Origin: Candidatus Mediterraneibacter intestinigallinarum
GTDB lineage: Bacteria; Bacillota; Clostridia; Lachnospirales; Lachnospiraceae
Reading direction: 5' to 3'
Assembly (NCBI GenBank): GCA_019119265.1
Contig: DWXI01000096.1
Coordinates: forward strand, 1 to 44,534
DNA length: 44,534 bases
The stretch's first letter is position 1, and each line of letters opens with the position of its first letter. The translations under genes were made by a program, and so were the position numbers. The notes under the pieces were generated by a model that saw nothing but the letters and a program-made list of their open reading frames with translations, did no database searches and was not told the origin of the DNA. This document shows positions 23,963 to 31,873 of this stretch, in pieces.

Positions 23963-26407
23963 TTACTGTGTCCTAAGCTCTGCATTCATTTTTTTGCCGA
24001 GCTTTTTCATCACCTGATTTGCAGCATTTTCTATCTCCTGAGACGTCAGAGTCTTCTCATCCGATCCGATCGTCAGTCTGATGGTCACGGATTTCTTTCC
24101 GGATGGTATCTGTTTTCCTCTGTATTCGTCTACAAAGGAGGCATCCTTAAGAAGCGCGCTGGCCTTCTTCTTGCCCATGACCGCGTCATAGATATCATGC
24201 CATGACGCATCCGCGTCAAAGAGCATGGAGATGTCATAATCTGTCTCCGGATACTCTGCCAGATGGGTAAATTTATTCGTTCTGGATTTCAGCGGCTTCA
24301 GCTTCGTTGCATCCAGTTCGAACAGCATAACGGACAGGTTCTTAATGCCGCACTCCATGGAAACCTTCTTTGCCACCAAACCCATATCTCCGATCTTCTC
24401 ATCTCCAAGATAGATATTGAGCCAAACAACATTATCAGCCCACACCGGTTTCTCTTCTTTTCTGAACTCGTACGCTTCCATATGCGTATAACGCGGCATA
24501 TACTCAAGAACACCCTTTGCCTCTCTGAAGAGCGCGTTGATGTCTTTCACGCTGCTCGCGAAAGCCGCCCCGATATGCCTGCGCTGCTCCGGAAGAGATT
24601 CTGTCTCATCATATACAGATGTGTAATTTTTATCGAAAAATACCTGAGCCTCCTCAAAAATGGAAAAATCATTATAATAACGCTCATTTTTCGCAACCGC
24701 CTCGCACAGGTTCGGGAGCAGGGAAGAACGGATATATCCCAGTTCCGGCGCCGGCGGAGTGGAAAGCCTCAGTATTCCGTCCGTGTTCTGAAGGACCGCA
24801 TTTACGAACACATCGTTCATCCACGGATAGGTGTACACTTCCTGCATACCGCAGCGGATCGCGAGATACTCCTTGATATTTCTGACAAGGCTCTTATCCT
24901 TCTGGTTGATTGCTCCGGTAAAGGAAGTCGTGAACGCTGTGGCGTCGAAGTTGTCATATCCGTACATTCTGGCAACTTCCTCCATCACATCATCCTTGAT
25001 GGAGATATCGCCTGTAGAACGCCATGTGGGTGCAGTCACATGCATGTTGTCGCCGTCAATCTGAACCTCAAACCCAAGTTTCTCAAGCTTGCCCCTGATT
25101 TCATTGTCTGTCAGATGTTTTCCGAGTCTCTTTTCAAGCCATGTCAGGCTTACGTCGATCTGCGCTCTCTTAAGTTTCTTCACATAGTTATCGCAGAATC
25201 CGGTCACTTTCAGTTCCGGATAAAGTTCCTTGAAATAATGCATGGAAAGGGCAAGGGCCTGATCACATCTCTCCGGATCAATAGCTTTCTCATATCTGGA
25301 GGACGCCTCTGTACGTGTATCATAGCGCAATGCCGTGCGCCGGATTCCGGCAGCCTCAAAGTTGGCAACCTCCAGGATCACCCTCTCTGTCTTGGGAAGG
25401 ATAGAATCCTTCGCTCCGCCCATGACTCCTGCAAGTGCAACCGGTCCCTCGGAGTCCGTGATCACAAGGTCGTCATCGCAGAGTGTGAGTTCGTTATCGT
25501 TTAAGAGAAGCAGCTTCTCTCCTTCGGACGCATGTCTTACCACGATGTGGTCTGTAATGTTGTCCGCGTCAAATGCATGCGTCGGATTTCCGACTGCAAG
25601 CATGACATAGTTTGTGATATCAACCAGCGCGTTGATCGGACGCATTCCCGCTTTCCAGATCCGGTTCTGCATTTTGTACGGTGACGGTTTCACGCTCACG
25701 CCGGACATCTCAACGCCGATGTATCTTGTACATCTGTCCGGCGCTTCGATCTCAACCCGGAAATCAGACTGGACGTCTGTCTCAAAAGGTTTGATCTCTT
25801 TGAGAGGCAGGTCATAGAGTGCTGCGATCTCACGCGCGATCCCGTAATGCCCCCAGAGATCCGGTCTGTTCGTCATTGATTTATTGTCAATCTCGAGAAG
25901 GATATCATTCATATCCAGCGCATCGGCAAGAGAAGTACCTGCCGGCACGTCAAAAGCAGACAGATCCAGGATCTCTGCCTCCTGCTCTGCCGGGAACAGC
26001 TCGCCCAGTCCAATCTCATCGGAAGCACAGATCATACCGTATGACTCAACTCCACGAAGTTTGGAGTTTTTGATCACTACCGGCTCGCCTTCCCCATGCC
26101 AGCGGACAACCGCGCCCGGACAGGATACGGCAACACGCATTCCTTCCTCCAGATTGATACCGCCGCAGACGATATCCTTGATCTCTCCGCCGCCGATATC
26201 TGTTTTACATACTCTTAATTTATCTGCATTGGGATGGGGTTCGATCTTTTCGATGACTCCCACCAGCATATTGTCAAATCGGCGTGCAAGATCTTCCACG
26301 TCCTCCACTTCCACTGTAGACATAGTCAAATCGTACGCCAGTTTTTTCAGATCCGCATCTTCCGGAATATTCACATAATCCTTGATCCATGATAATGATA
26401 ACTTCAT
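23963..26407 (-). CDS. pheT: phenylalanyl-tRNA synthetase beta subunit
   Basis: This 814-residue protein has the bacterial PheT domain order. The N-terminal part opens MKLSLSWIKDYVNIPEDADL. A tRNA-binding OB-fold follows (VGVIEKIEPHPNADKLRVCK). Then come the B3/B4 editing region (YIGVEMSGV, VDITNYVMLAVGNPTHAFD), the B5 domain, the core catalytic-like domain (VYTYPWMNDVFVNAV) and a C-terminal anticodon-binding FDX-ACB domain (YPETDYDISMLFD, TIRLTIGSDEKTLTSQEIENA). It forms the alpha2-beta2 enzyme with PheS, proofreads mischarged Tyr, and lies 11 nt behind pheS. The ATG follows AAGGAGAGGAAAA. Control is by the T-box upstream of pheS. Confidence 0.97.
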   Translation of the reverse strand: MKLSLSWIKDYVNIPEDADLKKLAYDLTMSTVEVEDVEDLARRFDNMLVGVIEKIEPHPNADKLRVCKTDIGGGEIKDIVCGGINLEEGMRVAVSCPGAVVRWHGEGEPVVIKNSKLRGVESYGMICASDEIGLGELFPAEQEAEILDLSAFDVPAGTSLADALDMNDILLEIDNKSMTNRPDLWGHYGIAREIAALYDLPLKEIKPFETDVQSDFRVEIEAPDRCTRYIGVEMSGVSVKPSPYKMQNRIWKAGMRPINALVDITNYVMLAVGNPTHAFDADNITDHIVVRHASEGEKLLLLNDNELTLCDDDLVITDSEGPVALAGVMGGAKDSILPKTERVILEVANFEAAGIRRTALRYDTRTEASSRYEKAIDPERCDQALALSMHYFKELYPELKVTGFCDNYVKKLKRAQIDVSLTWLEKRLGKHLTDNEIRGKLEKLGFEVQIDGDNMHVTAPTWRSTGDISIKDDVMEEVARMYGYDNFDATAFTTSFTGAINQKDKSLVRNIKEYLAIRCGMQEVYTYPWMNDVFVNAVLQNTDGILRLSTPPAPELGYIRSSLLPNLCEAVAKNERYYNDFSIFEEAQVFFDKNYTSVYDETESLPEQRRHIGAAFASSVKDINALFREAKGVLEYMPRYTHMEAYEFRKEEKPVWADNVVWLNIYLGDEKIGDMGLVAKKVSMECGIKNLSVMLFELDATKLKPLKSRTNKFTHLAEYPETDYDISMLFDADASWHDIYDAVMGKKKASALLKDASFVDEYRGKQIPSGKKSVTIRLTIGSDEKTLTSQEIENAANQVMKKLGKKMNAELRTQ

Positions 26408-26418
26408 TTTTCCTCTCC

Positions 26419-27456
26419 TTATCTAAACTGTTTCAGGAATCTTAAGTCAGCGCTATGGAACAGTCTCACATCATCCACACCGTAACGCATCATAACAAGT
26501 CTGTCCAGACCGATGTTTACATAGAATCCTGTGTACTCATCCGGATCCAGTCCTGCTGCTCTGAGCACGTTCGGATGCGGAGAACCTCCCGGCATTACCT
26601 CGATCCAGCCCACATGCTTGCAGACACTGCAGCCTTTTCCGCCGCATACCTGGCACTCCATGTCAATCTCAAATCCCGGCTCCACAAATGGGAAGAAACC
26701 GGAGCGCATCCTGACCGGTACATCTCTTCCGAACACTTTGCTCAGTATACTCTGGATCATTACCTTTCCCGATGTAAATGTAATATCTTTATCCACGATG
26801 AGAGCTTCATACTGGAAAAATGCCCTCTCATGATGCGAATCCGTTGTCTCATTCCTGTACACACGTCCCGGATATACGAAACGATACGGAGGTTTGTGTG
26901 TCTGCATGTAGCGGACGCTTCCTCCGGTCAGATGCGGACGCAGACAGAGTTTTTCGTTCGTGCTTCCGCTGTCGTGTCCCTCCAGCCAGTAAGTGTCCAT
27001 GCTCTCGCGGGCGGGATGGTTCGGTGGGAAGTTCAGTTTGTCAAAAGCATACATCTCGCTTGTGATCTCATCTTCCTCAAAAATCTCAAATCCCATGGAG
27101 CGGAATGCATCGTTCAGGTCATAGCACATCTGTGTGATAGGATGAAGTCCGCCCGCGGACGGCATGATTCCCGGAACAGAGCAGTCAAAATCAGGGGATA
27201 CTTCCGAAGCCTTCAGCTTCAGTTCTACCCTCTTTTCATCGATCAGTTCCTTGACCTCATTTTTTGCCTGATTCAGAAGTTTTCCCATCTCAGGGCGAAG
27301 AGACACATCCAGCGTCGGGATCTCTTTCATCAGAAGGCTCAGAGAGCCCTGCTTTCCGATATATGCGCTCTTCACATTCTGTAATTCGCCTTCACTCACC
27401 GATTCAGCAATCTTGTTTTTTGCTTCTGATAAAATGCCGTTGATTTTATCTTTCAT
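26419..27456 (-). CDS. pheS: phenylalanyl-tRNA synthetase alpha subunit
   Basis: This 345-residue class II synthetase subunit carries the catalytic site for charging tRNA-Phe. An N-terminal coiled coil (residues 1-80) is followed by the catalytic core with HPITQMCYDLNDAFRSMGFE (motif 1 region), DTYWLEG and LRPHLTGGSVRYMQ, RVYRNETTDSHHERAFFQYE (motif 2) and GLDRLVMMRYGVDDVR (motif 3). CQVCGGKGCSVCKHVGWIE holds two CxxC pairs. The usual bacterial PheS has no such clear metal-ribbon, although similar cysteines occur in some Firmicutes. The ATG follows AAAGGAGAAGCGTA. It is the first gene of the T-box-controlled pheS-pheT(-queA) unit. Confidence 0.97.
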   Translation of the reverse strand: MKDKINGILSEAKNKIAESVSEGELQNVKSAYIGKQGSLSLLMKEIPTLDVSLRPEMGKLLNQAKNEVKELIDEKRVELKLKASEVSPDFDCSVPGIMPSAGGLHPITQMCYDLNDAFRSMGFEIFEEDEITSEMYAFDKLNFPPNHPARESMDTYWLEGHDSGSTNEKLCLRPHLTGGSVRYMQTHKPPYRFVYPGRVYRNETTDSHHERAFFQYEALIVDKDITFTSGKVMIQSILSKVFGRDVPVRMRSGFFPFVEPGFEIDMECQVCGGKGCSVCKHVGWIEVMPGGSPHPNVLRAAGLDPDEYTGFYVNIGLDRLVMMRYGVDDVRLFHSADLRFLKQFR

Positions 27457-27516
27457 TACGCTTCTCCTTTCTCATTTAAGGCAGCCCCCCGCCGAAGCCG
27501 TTAATTTTCCGTAAAA

Positions 27517-27790
27517 CAAAAAATCGTCTCCTGTCATTTTGACAAGGGACGATGTTGATCGCGGTACCACCCTATTTCAGAGCACTTCTTTTTCGCTCTG
27601 CACTCTCATTGTGTAAAATTATTGCTACACGAACATCCGGCTTAACGCAAACTGTCCAAATCAGCTGCTTTTCGCCGGAAGACTCCCATACTGAAACTTC
27701 AAAAAGGGCCGCGCGGAATGCTTCCAGCCGATGACACTCCGTCTCTGGGGTCGCCGCATCTTCTTTACTCACGTATGTTCACAGTCTAAA
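27517..27790 (-). promoter_or_regulatory. T-box riboswitch (tRNA-Phe) for pheST
   Basis: The minus-strand leader contains the T-box core GGTGGTACCGCG (complement of 27560-27571) and a terminator. The terminator stem is at 27540-27553 and 27523-27536, followed by TTTTTT (27518-27523). Upstream lies a long Stem I region with a GTTTCAG segment, where UUC (complement of 27693-27695) is the likely Phe specifier. Uncharged tRNA-Phe would stabilise the antiterminator. Confidence 0.93.
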
Positions 27791-27797
27791 TCCATGT

Positions 27798-27826
27798 AAT
27801 TATTGCATAGAATATTTTTTTTGTCA
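27798..27826 (-). promoter_or_regulatory. promoter of the pheST T-box leader
   Basis: On the minus strand TTGACA (27821-27826) and AATAAT (27798-27803) are separated by 17 bp, with a start expected near 27790. Confidence 0.8.
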
Positions 27827-27870
27827 ATAAATCACTCCCGTGAGTTTCCGCAAAATTATTCTCCAATAAT

Positions 27871-27920
27871 ATTGACACATCAGGCATCGCCACATATAAT
27901 AATACATACCAAACGAATGT
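27871..27920 (+). promoter_or_regulatory. consensus promoter and operator-like motif of tetR
   Basis: TTGACA (27871-27876) and TATAAT (27894-27899) are perfect consensus boxes 17 bp apart. Just downstream ATACCAAACGAATGT (27906-27920) covers the start region. A related motif in inverted orientation precedes the MFS gene at 28622-28642. The layout fits autorepression. Confidence 0.8.
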
Positions 27921-27936
27921 TAAAGGAGTGTTACAG

Positions 27937-28590
27937 ATGGCGCGCAACAAATATCCGGAGGAAACTGTTGAAAAGATCCTGGACACTGCACAGCGGCTCT
28001 TTTTGGAAAAGGGCTACGACCACACGACGATCCAGGATATCGTCGACAATCTGGGCGGTCTTACAAAAGGAGCCGTATACCACCATTTCAAATCAAAAGA
28101 AGAAATCATGGACGCCGTGGGCGACCGGATGTTTTTCGCAGACAATCCCTTTGACGCTGTCCGGAACAGACACGATTTAAATGGTCTTGAAAAGCTGCGG
28201 GAAGCCGTACGTCTCAACCAGCAGGATACGGAGCGCACCGCCATGACGATTCAATCGATCCCCATCACCAAAAATCCCAGGATCCTTGTGGAAATGATCG
28301 ACTCGAACCGACGGCTCCTGACTCCCCGCTTTCTGGAACTGATCGAAGAGGGGAATCGTGACGGATCGATCCACACAGATTATGCAAAAGAGATCGCTGA
28401 ACTGATCCCGCTGCTCACAAGTCTGTGGATCGTTCCTACCATCTTTCCGGCGACAAGGGAAGAGATGAAACACAAATTTCTCTTTATCGGTGAAATGCTT
28501 GAGAAAATGGGGGTTCCCCTCTTTGATCAGGGTATCTCCCGTCTGGTCAACGAATTTTTCGATCAGTTTCCAGAAACACAGAAGGAATAG
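27937..28590 (+). CDS. TetR/AcrR-family transcriptional regulator
   Basis: This 217-residue protein has a classical TetR DNA-binding domain (ILDTAQRLFLEKGYDHTTIQDI, then LGGLTKGAVYHHFKSKEEIMDAV) and a divergent all-helical ligand domain. The ATG at 27937 follows AAAGGAGTGTTACAG; an upstream GTG at 27928 lies within the ribosome site. It is divergent from the pheST T-box and followed by its own terminator and then the MFS exporter. The similar motif at both promoters makes it the likely local repressor of that exporter. The ligand is unknown. Confidence 0.92.
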   Translation: MARNKYPEETVEKILDTAQRLFLEKGYDHTTIQDIVDNLGGLTKGAVYHHFKSKEEIMDAVGDRMFFADNPFDAVRNRHDLNGLEKLREAVRLNQQDTERTAMTIQSIPITKNPRILVEMIDSNRRLLTPRFLELIEEGNRDGSIHTDYAKEIAELIPLLTSLWIVPTIFPATREEMKHKFLFIGEMLEKMGVPLFDQGISRLVNEFFDQFPETQKE

Positions 28591-28616
28591 AATTGCCGAA
28601 AGGCAATTTTATTTTA
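28591..28616 (+). terminator. terminator after tetR
   Basis: AATTGCC-GAAA-GGCAATT (28591-28608) is a 7-bp stem with a GNRA-type loop, followed by TTATTTTAAT. It begins right after the stop codon. Confidence 0.7.
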
Positions 28617-28621
28617 ATCAT

Positions 28622-28662
28622 ATACATTCGTTCGGTTGGTATCTAAGTTGACGGAATATACT
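28622..28662 (+). promoter_or_regulatory. operator-like motif and weak promoter before the MFS gene
   Basis: ATACATTCGTTCGGTTGGTAT (28622-28642 region) resembles the reverse complement of the motif at the tetR start, with a four-base insertion in the middle. TATACT (28657-28662) is a candidate -10; the -35 is poor. Confidence 0.5.
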
Positions 28663-28686
28663 CATTTTATTTAACAGGAGGGAGAA

Positions 28687-29922
28687 ATGAAAGAAAAATT
28701 ATTTACACGGAACTTTACTCTGCTGATTCTCGGACAGGTCAGCTCACTGATCGGAAATTATTCTTTAAAGTTTGCCCTGTCCATGTACATTCTGGAACAG
28801 ACCGGATCTGCATCTGTATTTGCCGGAATAACAGCAGTCTCAATGCTTCCCATGATCCTGTTCTCTCCTTTCGGCGGCATTCTTGCAGACCGGGCAGACC
28901 GCAGGAATATCATGGTCGCACTGGATATGCTTTCCGGTCTCTGCGTACTGTCCGCAAGTTTCCTGCTGCCATCCGGGAAATCACTCACAGTCATCGGATT
29001 GCTTCTGGTCATATTGTCCGTCCTCGGAGCATTTGAATCTCCTACAGTACAGGCATGCGTTCCTCAGATGCTCGCCGGTAACAATATCCTGAAAGGAAAT
29101 GCCATCGTCAGCCAGGTTCAGGCAGTCGCCTCACTGATCGCGCCGTTTTCCGGCAGTATTTTCTACACAGCTTTCGGAATCCGCCCGGTTCTGTACGCAT
29201 CAGCTGTATGCTTCTTCCTGACGGCTTTACTGGAATGCTTTATACGACTGGAATACATCAAGTCCGGACATAAATCGGGGATTGCTTCTGTTATAAAAAC
29301 TGATTTTTCTGCAAGTATGCAGTTTTTATTCCGGGAACAGACCAGTGTTTTGAAACTGCTTCTCCTGGCAGCTCTGATCAGCATGTTCCTGTCCGGGATC
29401 CTGATGGTCGGATTTCCCTATCTGGTCCGTACTGTCCTTGGCCTTTCCGCCGAGCATTACGGAGCTGCGGAGAGTGCAATGGGAATTGCTGCCATTGCCG
29501 GAAGCATTGCAATCGGTGTGGCAGCCGGTAAACTGCAAACGCGGTATATGACTGTTCTCATATCCGTATCCGGAATCTGCCTCTTTCCCGCAGGCCTTAT
29601 TTTCATTACATCCGCCTCGCCTTTTGTAAAATACCTCGTACTGCTCCTTGCATTTTGCTGCTGCCAGTTTATCTGTTCCATGTTCTCCGTCTACGCCCTT
29701 TCTCTTATCCAGCAGCGAACGCCGGAACACCTGACAGGGAAAGTCATGTCTTATGTGTACACGATTTCTCTGTGCGCCCAGCCTGTCGGACAGATGATAT
29801 ACGGCGTACTCTTCGACGTGTTTTCCGACAGCATATGTCTCGTCCTGATCCCCAGCGGTATACTGATCTGCACGGCAGGCATCATGTCGTCAGGCTTCTT
29901 CAGACGATTGGAAACCTTTTAA
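28687..29922 (+). CDS. MFS transporter (macrolide-efflux-like branch)
   Basis: This 411-residue major facilitator has twelve predicted helices. It begins MKEKLFTRNFTLLILGQVSS and has the loop 2-3 signature FGGILADRADRRN. The SPTVQACVPQMLAGNNILKGNA segment is typical of the DHA3/Mef-like branch. The function is probably export of a drug or metabolite. The start follows GGAGGGAGAA. It lies behind a TetR gene and shares an operator-like motif with it. Its last four bases overlap the end of the convergent YihY-family gene, and no terminator separates them. Confidence 0.92.
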   Translation: MKEKLFTRNFTLLILGQVSSLIGNYSLKFALSMYILEQTGSASVFAGITAVSMLPMILFSPFGGILADRADRRNIMVALDMLSGLCVLSASFLLPSGKSLTVIGLLLVILSVLGAFESPTVQACVPQMLAGNNILKGNAIVSQVQAVASLIAPFSGSIFYTAFGIRPVLYASAVCFFLTALLECFIRLEYIKSGHKSGIASVIKTDFSASMQFLFREQTSVLKLLLLAALISMFLSGILMVGFPYLVRTVLGLSAEHYGAAESAMGIAAIAGSIAIGVAAGKLQTRYMTVLISVSGICLFPAGLIFITSASPFVKYLVLLLAFCCCQFICSMFSVYALSLIQQRTPEHLTGKVMSYVYTISLCAQPVGQMIYGVLFDVFSDSICLVLIPSGILICTAGIMSSGFFRRLETF

Positions 29923-30761
29923 GTCCTCTTGTAAAAAAATCTCTCCAGCAGTGCGTTCAGCTCTCCGCCCAGCAGGATAATATACATACACCCATAGAGC
30001 CAGAGCATGATAAGCACGATCGTTGTCAGACTCCCGTACATACTGGAAAATCCTGTAAATATATCCAGGTATACTGAAAACACAAACGAGATCATCTGCC
30101 ATCCCAGCGCCGTGAAAGCCGCGCCCGGAAGCTGTTTCCGCAGAGTCGTCTTCGCCTGATGCTTCCGGTTCGGCAGGAATTTATAGACCAGATCCCAGAA
30201 TACCGTCAGAACAATAAATGTCACGACGGTCCGGATCTGCATTATAAAATCCACCACCTTGCTTAAGAACGGAACATACCGGTACACCATAGCACTGATA
30301 CTGTTTCCGAATACAGAAATTACCAGAGAAAGCATGATTGCAAGTAAAAAAAGCACCGTATACAAAGATGCGCGGAGCCTCAGGTAAAAATAATTTCTAG
30401 TCTCTGTATTGGAATAGATACAATTCAGACCGGACGTGACTGAAAGCACGCCTTTTCCGGCCGACCACAGCGCAACGATGATTGTGACAGGGATTATGCT
30501 GCCTGACTGGCTATATGTCTGAACCACGATACTTCTGATCAGAGGCGCCACAGAATCCGGGAACACCTGCAGCATTGTCTGAAGCACCTCAGGCGTGGTA
30601 ACCGGGGTGAACTGCACCATGGTCAGAAGAAGCAGAAAGATCGGAATCAGAGAAAGCACGAAAAAATACGCCGCCTGAGCTGCATAGGCGCCGGTGTGAT
30701 GAGAATTTACAGTCGCTGCAATCCTGACTATCTGATCCTTGATCCTTTTTTTCTTTTCCAT
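29919..30761 (-). CDS. YihY/BrkB-family inner membrane protein
   Basis: This 280-residue membrane protein has about six helices and the YihY family features: HHTGAYAAQAAYFFVLSLIP near the N-terminus, VALWSAGKGVLSVTSGLNCIY, and the C-terminal GSLTTIVLIMLWLYGCMYIILLGGELNALLE region. The family was once called ribonuclease BN by mistake. Its true role is unknown, with transport or envelope roles proposed. The start is the ATG at 30761, preceded by a weak site. The gene converges on the MFS gene with a 4-bp overlap, so transcripts of the two must be antisense at the ends. Confidence 0.9.
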   Translation of the reverse strand: MEKKKRIKDQIVRIAATVNSHHTGAYAAQAAYFFVLSLIPIFLLLLTMVQFTPVTTPEVLQTMLQVFPDSVAPLIRSIVVQTYSQSGSIIPVTIIVALWSAGKGVLSVTSGLNCIYSNTETRNYFYLRLRASLYTVLFLLAIMLSLVISVFGNSISAMVYRYVPFLSKVVDFIMQIRTVVTFIVLTVFWDLVYKFLPNRKHQAKTTLRKQLPGAAFTALGWQMISFVFSVYLDIFTGFSSMYGSLTTIVLIMLWLYGCMYIILLGGELNALLERFFYKRT

Positions 30762-30813
30762 AATCTGACTCTCGATATTTTTGTTTGTATATGCAGTATA
30801 TCTGCACAGATTG

Positions 30814-31046
30814 AAAAGCGGCCGTACAAGACGACCGCCTTTATCTTTAGTAGTTCACCCAAAATGCCGGTCCTGTATTTTGAGTCCTAGCCGCAGCCAG
30901 GTGGGCAACCGCATCTGCTTTTCTGTCGTCCACTGCATATCGGAGGCCTGACATATTACAGAAATATAGGAATCCCGTTTAAACAAATGTAGGTTCAAAA
31001 TTACAGGGTTGTCGCACATCCCAGGTTAACTTCTCTGTTAACTCTA
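30814..31046 (-). ncRNA. ssrS: rod-like structured RNA, probably 6S RNA
   Basis: The gene-free interval carries its own promoter (31052-31080) and a terminator (GCGGTCGT / ACGGCCGC, 30818-30838, then TTTTC), giving an RNA of about 220-230 nt. The ends pair: AGTTAACC near 31028 with GGGTGAACT near 30856. The next segment CCTGTAATTTTGA..CCTA (about 30989-31007) pairs with TAGG..TCAAAATACAGG (30872-30889). An inner stem GCAGTGG / CCACCTGGCTGC caps the rod. A long rod with an interrupted middle and this length fits 6S RNA, which binds the housekeeping RNA polymerase. The internal wording also resembles 6S of related genera as I remember it, but I could not run a covariance search. Confidence 0.6.
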
Positions 31047-31051
31047 CAAAT

Positions 31052-31080
31052 ATTATACTCCAGTTGTATTGTTTTTACAA
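31052..31080 (-). promoter_or_regulatory. promoter of the 6S-like RNA
   Basis: On the minus strand TTGTAA (31075-31080) and TATAAT (31052-31057) are 17 bp apart, with a start near 31045. Confidence 0.75.
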
Positions 31081-31103
31081 CTGAATATTTTTCCAGCGCA
31101 GGA

Positions 31104-31135
31104 ATACCATATCTTTGCAAAGTATGATATGGTAT
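31104..31135 (+). promoter_or_regulatory. palindromic operator before the second tetR
   Basis: ATACCATATC (31104-31113) and GATATGGTAT (31126-31135) are perfect 10-base arms around a 12-base centre that contains CTTTGCAAAG, itself a palindrome. It is 40 bp upstream of the tetR start and likely its autoregulatory site. Confidence 0.75.
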
Positions 31136-31175
31136 AAAAAAACAGAGCCATTCCGCTTCAAGGAGGAAGAGATCC

Positions 31176-31733
31176 ATGCCTAATTTCACCTATCTTGCAA
31201 TCAAGGCATCTTTTATAAAACTATTAAGCGAACGCCCGCTGTCCCAGATCAAAGTGAAAGACATTGTAGCTGACTGCGGAGTCAACCGGAATACATTCTA
31301 CTATTATTTTCATGATATTCCGTCTCTCATTGAAGATATGGTAACAGAAGAAGCCGAACATATTATTCAGAAATATCCGACCGCTGATACCATCGAAGAT
31401 TTTTTTGAAACTACCATCGACTATATGCTCGAGAAAAAATCCTTGTTTCTTCACATCTACAACTCCGTAAACCGTGAACTTTTCGAGCAGTATCTCTGGC
31501 AGGTATGTGAGCGTGTCGTAGTCCTGTATGTGGACTCCATACTGGACGGCCGTCAGATCAGCACCGGGGACCGGCGCATTATCGTCCAGTATCTGAAAGC
31601 GCTGAGTTTCGGAGTTGTATCTGCATGGCTGCAGGCCGGCCTTACAGATGATATCCGCCTTACTTTTGAACGCATCTATCATCTGAAAAAGGGAACCGTA
31701 GAAGAAATGATCCGCAGATTCGAGGAGAAATAG
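31176..31733 (+). CDS. TetR-family transcriptional regulator (YhgE-associated)
   Basis: This 185-residue protein has a short TetR DNA-binding domain (AIKASFIKLLSERPLSQIKVKDI, then CGVNRNTFYYYFHDIPSLIEDMV) and a C-terminal domain of the DhaS-like type. It starts at the ATG at 31176 after AAGGAGGAAGAG. The next gene encodes a YhgE/Pip-family protein, and TetR-yhgE pairs are common in Firmicutes, so that gene is its likely target. The 32-bp palindrome upstream suggests autoregulation. Confidence 0.9.
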   Translation: MPNFTYLAIKASFIKLLSERPLSQIKVKDIVADCGVNRNTFYYYFHDIPSLIEDMVTEEAEHIIQKYPTADTIEDFFETTIDYMLEKKSLFLHIYNSVNRELFEQYLWQVCERVVVLYVDSILDGRQISTGDRRIIVQYLKALSFGVVSAWLQAGLTDDIRLTFERIYHLKKGTVEEMIRRFEEK

Positions 31734-31754
31734 TTCCCGCTTCCCCTGATCTTA

Positions 31755-31863
31755 CATACAGACATTTCAGGCTCTGTGTCTGGTTTTCAGGCACAGGACC
31801 CGGATTGTCTGTATGAAAATACCATTCTCCATGCTATCTTTCTATAGGTAAAAAAATAGAAAG
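31755..31863 (+). promoter_or_regulatory. hairpin and A/T-rich inverted repeat between tetR and the YhgE-family gene
   Basis: CATACAGACA (31755-31764) and TGTCTGTATG (31806-31815) enclose an inner CTGTG/CACAG stem, making a hairpin of about 60 nt without a T-run. Further on, CTTTCTAT and ATAGAAAG (31838-31845, 31856-31863) form an 8-bp inverted repeat just before the ribosome site. Either could be an operator or an attenuation element. I see no clear promoter. Confidence 0.45.
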
Positions 31864-31873
31864 AAGGAATATT

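Noticed and set aside
24263-25504. 413-codon open frame opposite pheT
   Set aside because: pheT is unmistakable on the other strand. The frame is a by-product of its codon use.
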